32,164 bases of DNA from an uncultured delta proteobacterium (GTDB taxonomy: Bacteria > Myxococcota > Myxococcia > Myxococcales > 40CM-4-68-19), in assembly GCA_903911145.1 (NCBI GenBank), contig CAIWCD010000050.1, positions 1 through 32,164 of the forward strand, read 5' to 3'. Shown here piece after piece: positions 8,997-16,671 of this stretch (within the stretch, counting starts at the first letter, position 1; each line of letters opens with the position of its first letter). The notes under the pieces were generated by a model. It searched no databases, was not told where the DNA came from, and saw only the letters and a list, made by a program, of their open reading frames with translations. The position numbers were made by a program, and so were the translations under genes.

Positions 8997-11231
8997 CTAT
9001 TTCTTGTTCAGCAAGGCAGCCAGGCGATTGAGCCCTCCCCACTGTTCAAACAACTGCTTCGCGTTCTTCTGAATCTCCGCCGACGTCTTCTTCCTCCTCT
9101 TCTTGTCTCCGGACCCAGTAAAGACGATGTTTGCGACCGAGTCGTGGGAAGTGGCGCAACCAAGCAGGTCGATGGCGGCCTTGGATGCTTCGTCGATCGT
9201 ATCCCATCCCTTTGCGTCAGCGTATATGGCACCAACGATGGTTTTCGTCTTCATGTTGACGAGGACAGCATAGTCGCCAGGACTCGCATAAATGGGAGGC
9301 ACAGGCTTATCTTTAGGCCTGTCGCTGGCCTTCGTCTTTAATAGATCCAACGGGATTGCAACGTAAGGAATCGTCGTCGCATCTATTTGCGCCGATGCCG
9401 TCTTGTGCGGGATCTTAACCCATTTCGACGGGTCATCCTTCGATGGCTCTGTAACCCATTTCAGGCTGGTGCAGGAGATGTAGAACCCCTTCTTGAGATC
9501 CCCTTCCTTCTGTAACACTGGCGTACCGTTCTTCTCGCCGTTGTCAGTAAGAACGCCCCACCATCTCCGGTCCTTGTATTGGGTTGGCTTCTCCTTGCTG
9601 CCGCCATAGCGCTTCAGTGTGCACCGGTCGCCGATGTTGTGTCCTGCGTTCTCGGTGTGATCCAGTGCTCCGGCATCCTTTCCTCCTGGAGCGTAACAAT
9701 TGGGCGCACCGTCGAAGTCTGTCGCTGGCGTCGTGCCCATCCAGAAGAATGCCTTCGTCGCATCGTTCGGTAGCCAATAGACATTGACTGGGGGACTCTT
9801 CTTGATCGTCGCCAACAGTTGCCGATCTCCGCCGCTGCTTGGGTTCGGCGTGGTCGGCGCTGCTTGCTGCGGGGTTCCGTGTTCTGCGTGGTGAGACTCG
9901 CTCGAAGGCGTTGGCGACACCGGCGCGGAATCATGACTGGCGCCTGCGCCAGTCTCAGGGACCCAATAACTCTCAGCAGTCTCCCTGAGCGCTTCAACCA
10001 GCAAGACCGGAGCAATCTCCGGATGAGTCCACTGGTCAGATGGACGCGCGCCGTTTGAATCCTTCTTACCGTAGGCCGGTCGCGTAATCTTCTTCCTGAT
10101 CGGAACGCGGACATACATCCGCCCGTCCGTATCGGAACCGGGATCCCTTCCTTTCCATCGGTTCTTGTCAGGCATCCCCTTCTTGGTCTCGATCGGGGAC
10201 CCATCGGCATGTTTCCAATGCGTGCCAAGCACGTTGCCAGGGTCGACAATCAGAAGGTCATCACCCTCGATTGCCTGCAGCACCACGAAATGGTCGGGGA
10301 TATTGATGAGCAGCGGTCCCTTCTCCAATGCCTTCTTGATGATCGGCAGGCGATGCTCGAGCGTTTCTGCACCAAGCGAAATCCCAGCCGTTCCGTCCGG
10401 CATCTTGAGTGCTCGTTCGGCGTATGACCGGAGGACTTCATGGGGTGTAGAGCCACCCTTGGTTGGCTTAATCTGCCCGCCCAGTTCGGGCCAGAAGGAC
10501 TCTACCAACCGTCGAGGATAGTGGTCGGCGGGGATCTTGGACCCAGGCTTTGCCGGGAACGTGAACTTCATGGTCGGATTGTCCTCAGCAATCCAGCGAA
10601 GCACCATGGCCATAGACGTCGCATGGCATCCGTTATCCTTCCAGGAAGAAGTCGGCTTGTTGGTATATGGCGTCTTGTATTGCTTGACCTTCTCGACGAG
10701 TTGAAACTCATTCCAGCGAGGGTCGTATTGCGCGATTCCTCGTAACAGCTGGCGAGGGCCTGCCGGATCCTGACCAATACAGAGTGGAACGGCCGTCCTC
10801 ATTTCGAGTGGATCTGAGCCGTTCCTTTCGGCGGTTACCCGCGCCGTTAATTTCGTGCCCTTGGTGAAACTGGCAGGAACGTTGACAACGACCTCGCTTT
10901 GGGATGCCGAAACCCTCAGTTTCACCCCGGCGTTCATCTCGTCGCCGGTCTCCGCTTTGAGAAAGACCTCCAGGTCCTGACCAACCCGCAAGTCGGTCGA
11001 ATGCACTCGAAGCGTCGCCGTTCCTGCTACTGCCACGCTGTTCCCTACCCAATAGATCGCGTCGATCGAGGGGCTGTCGCTCGACTGGCCCGAGGGATCA
11101 GAATCGCCATTGGACTTGTTGAGTGGAGTGCTTGTCGCGGGCGCGTCCTTGACTTCTCCTCGCGTCGTCTTGACCGCGATCGCCTTCGCGTGACGCGCGG
11201 CCTTATGCTTGCTCTGGGTTGGCGTTGACAT
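8997..11231 (-). CDS. C39-like cysteine peptidase fused to GH75 chitosanase-like domain
   Basis: The protein has 744 residues in three parts. Residues 55-150 look like an Ig-type beta domain. Residues 160-385 look like a papain-fold C39-like peptidase with Cys202 (D-N-G-C-H-A-T-S), His314 (D-H-F-V-V) and Asp330 (I-V-D-P-G). Residues 470-695 resemble GH75 chitosanase: D-F-D-G at 505-508, I-P-Y-V-A-I-P at 621-627, and G-D-Y-A-V-L-V-N followed by I-D-E-A-S at 679-683 with candidate acid Glu681. Linkers rich in Ser/Pro/His separate them. No signal peptide is visible at the N-terminus, which is basic and polar. The start ATG lies three bases after the upstream stop codon, with GAGGAGA ahead of it, so translation is coupled. 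Base composition is locally lower in GC than flanking genes. Likely role: degrading a cell-wall polymer, perhaps as an exported effector. The secretion route is unknown; the GH75 assignment is moderate. Confidence 0.8.
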   Translation of the reverse strand: MSTPTQSKHKAARHAKAIAVKTTRGEVKDAPATSTPLNKSNGDSDPSGQSSDSPSIDAIYWVGNSVAVAGTATLRVHSTDLRVGQDLEVFLKAETGDEMNAGVKLRVSASQSEVVVNVPASFTKGTKLTARVTAERNGSDPLEMRTAVPLCIGQDPAGPRQLLRGIAQYDPRWNEFQLVEKVKQYKTPYTNKPTSSWKDNGCHATSMAMVLRWIAEDNPTMKFTFPAKPGSKIPADHYPRRLVESFWPELGGQIKPTKGGSTPHEVLRSYAERALKMPDGTAGISLGAETLEHRLPIIKKALEKGPLLINIPDHFVVLQAIEGDDLLIVDPGNVLGTHWKHADGSPIETKKGMPDKNRWKGRDPGSDTDGRMYVRVPIRKKITRPAYGKKDSNGARPSDQWTHPEIAPVLLVEALRETAESYWVPETGAGASHDSAPVSPTPSSESHHAEHGTPQQAAPTTPNPSSGGDRQLLATIKKSPPVNVYWLPNDATKAFFWMGTTPATDFDGAPNCYAPGGKDAGALDHTENAGHNIGDRCTLKRYGGSKEKPTQYKDRRWWGVLTDNGEKNGTPVLQKEGDLKKGFYISCTSLKWVTEPSKDDPSKWVKIPHKTASAQIDATTIPYVAIPLDLLKTKASDRPKDKPVPPIYASPGDYAVLVNMKTKTIVGAIYADAKGWDTIDEASKAAIDLLGCATSHDSVANIVFTGSGDKKRRKKTSAEIQKNAKQLFEQWGGLNRLAALLNKK

Positions 11232-11234
11232 CGC

Positions 11235-12239
11235 TTAGGTCTCCTCGTCCGTGCCAGCGTCAGGCTGAGCTTGCTGGTCGGGTGATGTTTCGTCACCCTG
11301 CGCATCGCTCTCGACGTCACTCTCCAGGTCATGATCGAAGTGAAGATCATCGAGTGAGTGCGTGTAGTCGTTGCTTTCTTCATCCTCGTCGGCACCAGCG
11401 CTGTCCATCGTGATCGCGGGACTTCCGAGTTCGGGATCGCTTGGTTCGTCCCCCTCTTCATCATCTGCAGGGGCCTGAGACGTTCCCGCGAGCACGAAGA
11501 GCGATACGCTGTCCGGATTGTCCTTGTCCGAACTGAGCACGGCGTGCGCGAGAAAGGTCTGGTCGCGGATCTCCAGACGATAAGCACCAAGCTTCGCCGA
11601 GCGCTCAACCATGCCATTCGCGTCGGTTGTCGCATCGCCTTCGTCGCTGGTGGACTCGCCCGGATTCCCGCTCTCGGCCTCGACAGCAGTCACCGCTACT
11701 GTCTCGCCAACCAACGGATCTCCGACGACATCGACGAAGCGACAGAGCAACACCGCGTCTGCCCCGGCCGCGTCCTTTTCGACGATCTCGATCCTGTACT
11801 CTTTCTGCTCGGGCACGGTCGCGCGCACGATGCCGTCGTCGTCGGTCATGAGGATTCCGCCGACCTGCTCTCCCGTCTCCGCGTCGAGGATGCGCACCGG
11901 ATGATTGGCCAGAGGCACGTCGCCGATGGCCTTGATCGCGGCCGAGATCGCATTGACCGGCGCGGAGTCATCGCCGTCGTCGGAGGCCGACCCTCCGCTC
12001 TTGCTCGTGTCGGTCGCCTCACCGCCGCCGCTCTCGCCATTGCTGCCGGGCTTGCTCGCTGGCGTGTCTGAATCGTCGTTGCTCCTGCGCGCACGGCGCT
12101 TCTTCTTCGCGCTGCCTCCGGCACGTCCTGATCGACCCGTGACATCGATCGTCACCTCGGGCGGGCCTGCCTGCAGCTTCACGCCCGCGCGCAGCTCCGC
12201 CGGCGTGAACGACTTCTCGCTCTTGTCCTCGTCGCTCAC
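11235..12239 (-). CDS. Acidic two-domain protein with carboxypeptidase-regulatory-like/Ig folds
   Basis: The protein has 334 residues from GTG at 12239, chosen because AGGGG lies 8-9 bases upstream and because a longer frame to 12374 would run into the ribonuclease gene. Order: a basic patch KKKRRARR (about 45-52), a Ser/Gly/Asp-rich linker, domain 1 at about 109-155 (N-H-P-V-R-I-L-D-A-E-T-G-E then D-D-D-G-I-V-R-A-T-V), domain 2 at about 174-230 (D-P-L-V-G-E-T-V then T-D-A-N-G-M-V-E-R), and an Asp/Glu-rich tail of nearly 80 residues. Both domains resemble the 'transthyretin-like' beta-sandwich common in secreted or effector-associated proteins. It overlaps nothing, and is three bases from the peptidase/chitosanase gene, so it is probably a partner (adaptor, chaperone or carrier). 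The function is inferred from context only. Confidence 0.7.
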   Translation of the reverse strand: MSDEDKSEKSFTPAELRAGVKLQAGPPEVTIDVTGRSGRAGGSAKKKRRARRSNDDSDTPASKPGSNGESGGGEATDTSKSGGSASDDGDDSAPVNAISAAIKAIGDVPLANHPVRILDAETGEQVGGILMTDDDGIVRATVPEQKEYRIEIVEKDAAGADAVLLCRFVDVVGDPLVGETVAVTAVEAESGNPGESTSDEGDATTDANGMVERSAKLGAYRLEIRDQTFLAHAVLSSDKDNPDSVSLFVLAGTSQAPADDEEGDEPSDPELGSPAITMDSAGADEDEESNDYTHSLDDLHFDHDLESDVESDAQGDETSPDQQAQPDAGTDEET

Positions 12240-12330
12240 TCGAAGTCCCCTCGTCGCGAAGAACGTCAGAAGGAACCATGCACGATTGCCACCGCTGCGC
12301 AACCCGCGGATCCCCCGAAACGGGAGATGG

Positions 12331-13800
12331 TCAGTGCTGCATGCGGATGAAGTCGATGAATCCACGCTCCACATCGGTCTGCAGCAGTTGCACCGAGATG
12401 CGTTCCCCGACGTCGAGCCCTTCGAATCCGCGCACGAGCTTTCCTTCGATCGCCGGCTCGTTGATGCGGACCCAGGTACCCTTCGGCGATGCGCCAGTGA
12501 CGATCGCGCTGAAACGCGCGCCCAGCCTGGTCGAGAGCAGCAGTGCCGCGGCCGACTTGCTCACCTGCCGCTCGACGTGGGTCGCAGCGTCCTCCTGCTC
12601 CGAACAGTGGCGGCCCAACTCGGCCAGCTCTGCCTCGCTGTAGGGCGGCCGTTCTCCAGCGAGCGCGGCCTTGAGCAGCCGCTGGGTGATGACGTCAGGG
12701 AAGCGCCGATTCGGCGCGGTCGAGTGCGTGTAGTCCTTCACCGCGAGTCCGAAGTGGCCGACCGCCGGCTCGCCCGGGCGCATCAGCACGTACTCGCCCC
12801 GACCGAGCAGCTTGATCACCGACAGCGAGAGATCGGGAAACGTCGCCGGCTCGGCCCTCTGCCGCGCGGAGAGAAACGCCTCGAGGCCTCTCGCGTCGGG
12901 CTCCGCCGAGAGCGCCACCTCGAACGTTGCGGCCAGTTCGACGATGCGCGCCCATCGATCGGGAGAACGCAGCACGCGCCGCAACGAGGGGAACTGCTTC
13001 GCCTCGAGCAGCCGAGCGGTCGCGCTGTTGGCCGCGATCATGAAATCCTCGATCAGCTCCTTGGCTTGATTGCGCGCCTCGAAGCGCAAGCCCGAGAGAG
13101 TCTCTCCGTCGAACACCGCGCGCGGTTCGAGCGACTCGAGGCTGAGCGCGCCGTTCTGGTGGCGCCTGGCTTTCATCGTCTGCGCGACGCGATCCTGCAC
13201 GCGGAGTTGTTCGTCAAGACCGCTCACGGCCGCGACTGGCGCGGGTGCGGGCGCTGTTCCATCGAGCCACGCGGCGACGCTGTTGTAGGCAAGCTTGGCG
13301 CGATTGATGACGACCGCGCGATAGATCTCCGACGACGCTACGACTCCGCTCGGCTCGACCTGCATCTCGACGACGATCGCGAGCCGCTCCTCGTGCGCGC
13401 CGAGGGACGTGAGGTTCGTCGAGAGCTTCTCCGGCAGCATCGGGAAGATCTCGCCCGCCGTGTAGACCGACGTGGTGTTCGCTCGCGCGTGCTCGTCGAG
13501 AGCCGAGCCCTGCTTCACCAACGCGTCGACATCGGCGATCGCCACGAGGATCGCGACGTTCCCATTCACTCCCGGCGCGGAGACGGTGAGCTGATCGAGA
13601 TCGCGCGAATCGTCATTGTCGATCGACGCCCAGAGCAGGTGGCGTCGATCGCGCGCCGTCGCGTCCCGCGCTGGCCCGTCGATGGTCGCAAGCTCAGCGA
13701 GCGCTGATCTGGAAAACGCGGGGAGCAACCCGCGCTCGAGCATCACGCGACGAGCAATGCGGAGCAACTGGCCTCGCTGCGATGGCGCCGTCTTGTTCAT
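12331..13800 (-). CDS. RNB-domain exoribonuclease (RNase II/R family)
   Basis: The protein has 489 residues. The RNB catalytic core includes I-D-N-D-D-S-R-D-L-D-Q at 60-70 and the downstream Y-T-H-S-T-A-P-N-R-R-F-P-D block typical of the family, which degrades RNA 3' to 5' in the cytoplasm with Mg2+. The last 70 residues look like an S1 RNA-binding fold. The N-terminal cold-shock domains of E. coli RNase II/R are missing, making it shorter than the usual 640-800 residues. Aligned to RNase II, the Asp201, Asp207 and Asp209 equivalents are Asp61, Asp67 and Asp69, but the Asp210 position is Gln70. ATG at 13800 was chosen over a TTG at 13848. It is divergent from the MAPEG gene, with a 98-base shared upstream region. 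Confidence 0.87.
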   Translation of the reverse strand: MNKTAPSQRGQLLRIARRVMLERGLLPAFSRSALAELATIDGPARDATARDRRHLLWASIDNDDSRDLDQLTVSAPGVNGNVAILVAIADVDALVKQGSALDEHARANTTSVYTAGEIFPMLPEKLSTNLTSLGAHEERLAIVVEMQVEPSGVVASSEIYRAVVINRAKLAYNSVAAWLDGTAPAPAPVAAVSGLDEQLRVQDRVAQTMKARRHQNGALSLESLEPRAVFDGETLSGLRFEARNQAKELIEDFMIAANSATARLLEAKQFPSLRRVLRSPDRWARIVELAATFEVALSAEPDARGLEAFLSARQRAEPATFPDLSLSVIKLLGRGEYVLMRPGEPAVGHFGLAVKDYTHSTAPNRRFPDVITQRLLKAALAGERPPYSEAELAELGRHCSEQEDAATHVERQVSKSAAALLLSTRLGARFSAIVTGASPKGTWVRINEPAIEGKLVRGFEGLDVGERISVQLLQTDVERGFIDFIRMQH

Positions 13801-13898
13801 GGCACGACGATACGCGGTGCCGTTGGGCGCGGGTGCAGAAACGCGCAACCCGCCGCCGAGATGGTAGACACGCCCGCCACCTCGTCCTCGGAGTTCAC

Positions 13899-14282
13899 AT
13901 GTCCCAGATCCCCGTCACGCTCCTCTATGGTTCGCTCACGGCGCTGCTGCTCGGTGCGCTCGGCATGAACGTCAGTCGGATGCGCGGAGTGAAGAAGGCC
14001 TCGCTCGGCGCGACTCCGGACGAGGAGCTGTTGCGCGTGATCCGCGCGCACGGGAACTGCTCGGAGTGGGCGCCCATCATGCTCTTCATGCTCCTGCTGC
14101 TCGAGCTGTGCGGCGCGCCGAGCCTGCGGCTGCACGTCCTCGGCGGCGGCATCTTCCTCGCACGCGTGCTGCATGCGGCCGGCTTTCTCAGCAAGTCGAA
14201 GATCTCAATCGTCGGGGCGTCGCTGACCTATATGCTCTCGCTCGGGATGCCTCTCTACGGGCTGGTGCTTCACTTCCGCTGA
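13899..14282 (+). CDS. MAPEG family membrane protein
   Basis: This 127-residue protein has four hydrophobic segments, and the pattern R-x-x-x-N-x-x-E-W-A-P-I, here R-A-H-G-N-C-S-E-W-A-P-I, is the hallmark of MAPEG proteins (membrane-associated proteins in eicosanoid and glutathione metabolism). Bacterial members are often glutathione-dependent or of unknown substrate. ATG at 13899 has GGAG upstream; a longer frame to 13782 overlaps the divergent ribonuclease gene. It is followed after 113 bases by the TPR-methyltransferase on the same strand. Confidence 0.85.
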   Translation: MSQIPVTLLYGSLTALLLGALGMNVSRMRGVKKASLGATPDEELLRVIRAHGNCSEWAPIMLFMLLLLELCGAPSLRLHVLGGGIFLARVLHAAGFLSKSKISIVGASLTYMLSLGMPLYGLVLHFR

Positions 14283-14292
14283 CAAAAGTTTG

Positions 14293-14383
14293 CCTTCACG
14301 CGAGGGCGGCGGAGAATCGTCGCCCGTCTGCGCAGAGCTGGGCTCGGGCGGTGCGCGGTCGCGAAACGCCGCGGCGTGAAGGA
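14293..14383 (+). promoter_or_regulatory. Structured leader that could mask the ribosome site of the methyltransferase gene
   Basis: A 9-bp perfect inverted repeat (CCTTCACGC at 14293-14301, GCGTGAAGG at 14374-14382) encloses an 8-bp hairpin (14304-14311 with 14318-14325, 6-base loop, one G-U). The right outer arm overlaps the Shine-Dalgarno AAGGA (14379-14383) of the gene starting at 14396. No family of RNA switch is recognised. The internal hairpin might instead end MAPEG transcription. Confidence 0.3.
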
Positions 14384-14395
14384 CAGGACGCAAAC

Positions 14396-15919
14396 ATGTT
14401 GATGCCGCAGATCCCGACCGCGCCAGTCGCCGCCCAGACGATCACCGAGTGGGCCGCGAGCTATCCGACGCTGGCCGCGCTTCTCGAGTCTGGCCTCGCG
14501 CCTGCGCAGGCGGCGCTTCGCTGGGGCCTGCAGCTGCTCAAGGCGAGCGCTGCGGCGGATGCCATCCTGGTGTTCCGGGCCGCTGCTGCGCTCGATCCGA
14601 ACGATGCCTCGATCTGGACGAATCTGGGCGTCGCGCTCGATCGCACGGGCGCAAGCGCCGAGGCTGCACTCTGTCTGCTCCGCGCGCTCACGCTTGCGCC
14701 GCAGCAGGCCGACACCTGGCTGCTGCTCGGAGTCGTTCGCGGGAAGCTCGGCGACAACGCGGGAGCTGAAGTCGCGCTGCGCACGTCGATCGATCTGAAG
14801 CCCGACTCAGCGACGGCCTGGCAGTGTCTCGCCCTGCTCAAGGAGCGGCAGCGCGACTATGCAGGAGCGATCGATTGCCTCGGTGCGTGCGTCGCGCTCG
14901 GAGAAAGGAGCGCCGCGATTCTCGCGAACCTCGGCAAACTCTATTACCAGACGGGCCGCCTGCAGGAGGCGCACGACGCGTATGAGCGTGCGGTCCGGGC
15001 CGATGCGAGCAATCCCCATTTCGAGCGGATGTTCCGCAAGGCCCGCTTCCTGCGCGACGTGCTGATCGGCGCGACCGTCGATGGCGCGCTCGCGACCTAT
15101 ATGGATCATCTCGATCCGCTCGGCGCGGTCGAAGCGCGCGAGCAGATGGCGTGGCTCGAGACGGCAGCGGGGCTCCTCTCGGGTTGGGGCCATCTCGAAC
15201 CCGCGATTCGCGTCTGCCGCAAGCAGCTCGAGCTCGTTCCATCAAGTGCCTCTGCGCGCTATCTCCTCGACGTTCTCGAAGGGGCGCCTGGCCTCTCGCG
15301 CGCGCCCGATACCTATATCGCCGAGAGTTTCGACGCCTTCGCCGAGGGGTTCGATGCGCAGCTTGTCGGCGTGCTCGGCTACGACGTGCCGCAACAGCTC
15401 TGCTCGCTGCTGCTGAGCCAGCTTGAGGCGGGGCGCAAGTATGCCGTGCTCGACGCAGGCTGTGGAACCGGACTCTGCGGACTGCTCCTGCGCCCGATCG
15501 CGACAGCGCTCGTCGGGGTGGATCTCTCAAAGAAGATGCTCGAGATGTCCGAGCGCCGGGCCGTCTACGACGAGCTGGTGCGCGAAGAGCTGACCGAATA
15601 TCTCGGGAGCCAGCCAGGTCGATTCGAGCTGATCGCGGCCGCCGATGTGCTCCTCTATTTTGGCGATCTCGGGCCGCTCTTCAAGAAGAGCGCCGTGGCA
15701 ATGCGTCCGAACGGTCTGCTCGCATTGAGCATTGAGTTGCTCGAGGGCGAAGGGGACTTTCGCGTGCTCTCGTCAGGCCGTTTCGCCCACGCGCCAGGCT
15801 ATGTTCTCCGCCTCGCCGAGGAGCAGTTCGAGTTGGTCCGCACGGTCGACACGACGCTGCGCCTCGACCTGCACGGCCGCGTTCCCGGGACGCTCTTTCT
15901 CTTCCGGCGGCGGGCGTGA
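14396..15919 (+). CDS. TPR-repeat protein with C-terminal SAM-dependent methyltransferase domain
   Basis: The protein has 507 residues. The N-terminal part (about 25-220) is made of 34-residue TPR helix pairs ('NLGVALDRTGASAEAALCLLRAL', 'NLGKLYYQTGRLQEAHDAYERA'). The C-terminal part is a class I methyltransferase with motif I V-L-D-A-G-C-G-T-G at about 351-359. A conserved link 'ESFDAFAEGFDAQLVGVLGYDVP' precedes it, as in predicted TPR-methyltransferases of the COG4976 type. It likely methylates a protein or metabolite bound through the TPR surface; the substrate is unknown. The start is the ATG at 14396 with AAGGA upstream; a second ATG two codons later is possible. It ends 22 bases from the convergent TauE-like gene. 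Confidence 0.83.
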   Translation: MLMPQIPTAPVAAQTITEWAASYPTLAALLESGLAPAQAALRWGLQLLKASAAADAILVFRAAAALDPNDASIWTNLGVALDRTGASAEAALCLLRALTLAPQQADTWLLLGVVRGKLGDNAGAEVALRTSIDLKPDSATAWQCLALLKERQRDYAGAIDCLGACVALGERSAAILANLGKLYYQTGRLQEAHDAYERAVRADASNPHFERMFRKARFLRDVLIGATVDGALATYMDHLDPLGAVEAREQMAWLETAAGLLSGWGHLEPAIRVCRKQLELVPSSASARYLLDVLEGAPGLSRAPDTYIAESFDAFAEGFDAQLVGVLGYDVPQQLCSLLLSQLEAGRKYAVLDAGCGTGLCGLLLRPIATALVGVDLSKKMLEMSERRAVYDELVREELTEYLGSQPGRFELIAAADVLLYFGDLGPLFKKSAVAMRPNGLLALSIELLEGEGDFRVLSSGRFAHAPGYVLRLAEEQFELVRTVDTTLRLDLHGRVPGTLFLFRRRA

Positions 15920-15941
15920 CTCCAGGTGATGCGCGCCGGCG

Positions 15942-16625
15942 CTAGTGGCAGGAGTGCCCAGCGTGAATGAAGAGCGCGCGGTACGCGACCACGGCTGCTG
16001 CGAGCGCCGGCACCACGCGACGAAGCGAGAGCGCGATGAGTCCGCCTCGCGAGAGCAGCGTGCGCAATTGCAGCTGCGCCGCGAGCAATGCGGGGATCGC
16101 GCCGAGAGAGAAGGCGCCCATCACAAGCGCACCAGTCGTGAACGATCCGCTTGCCGCAGATGTCGCAAAGAGCGCGTAGAGAAAGCCGCACGGCAGCAGA
16201 GGCGTCAGCGCACCGATCGCAATCGCCCGCATCGTCGGGGGCATGCTTTGCGCAGCCAGTCCGAGCCTGCGCACCATTTGCGCGAGCCCGGGGATCGCAG
16301 GAACAAGCTTTCCCAACTCGAACGCGCTCGCGAGCAGCGCGAAGACCAGCAACCACGGGGCAATCGGTGCAAGCCGCACGGAAAACAGCGCGCCGGCACC
16401 CTCCCCGATCGCGCCAAGAATCCCGCCAACCAATGAGTAGGAGAGAACGCGAGCGAGTTGGTAGGATACGATCGTCCGCGTGCGCAATCCCTGCGCGCCG
16501 CCGCTCGCGCAGGCCAGCGGACCGCACATCATGAAGCAGTGAAGGCTGCCCGCGACGCCGACGACCATCGCGGCCAAAGCGCCCTGCATGGGCTCGAGTT
16601 CGCCCAGATCGGTGATTGCAACCAT
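15942..16625 (-). CDS. UreH/TauE-SafE-like membrane protein, cbb3-associated
   Basis: This 227-residue protein has about six transmembrane segments, an N-terminal G-S-L-H-C-F-M-M-C-G-P motif (26-36) and a central L-P-C-G-F-L-Y motif. These are typical of the UreH-like transmembrane family commonly found next to ccoGHIS genes, where it is thought to help copper or cytochrome maturation. The C-terminus ends H-A-G-H-S-C-H, a possible metal ligand cluster. ATG at 16625 was chosen because longer starts (to 16712) overlap the divergent ccoI coding region. It is divergent from ccoI with only about 22 bases between start codons. Confidence 0.82.
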   Translation of the reverse strand: MVAITDLGELEPMQGALAAMVVGVAGSLHCFMMCGPLACASGGAQGLRTRTIVSYQLARVLSYSLVGGILGAIGEGAGALFSVRLAPIAPWLLVFALLASAFELGKLVPAIPGLAQMVRRLGLAAQSMPPTMRAIAIGALTPLLPCGFLYALFATSAASGSFTTGALVMGAFSLGAIPALLAAQLQLRTLLSRGGLIALSLRRVVPALAAAVVAYRALFIHAGHSCH

Positions 16626-16639
16626 TGCGGCAAATCGAG

Positions 16640-16671
16640 CAACGGGCATGCCAGTTGCACAACGGGCGTGC
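16640..16671. repeat. Two 12-base direct repeats, 20 bases apart, at the ccoI start
   Basis: caacgggcatgc (16640-16651) and caacgggcgtgc (16660-16671) differ at one base and are spaced 20 bases, close to two helix turns. They lie at the divergent starts of the TauE-like gene and ccoI. They could be a regulator site, or chance coding similarity if ccoI starts at 16648. Confidence 0.35.

Noticed and set aside
12240-12374. N-terminal extension of the acidic protein to 12374
   Set aside because: It would overlap the ribonuclease 3' end and encodes unrelated sequence; GTG at 12239 has a good ribosome site.
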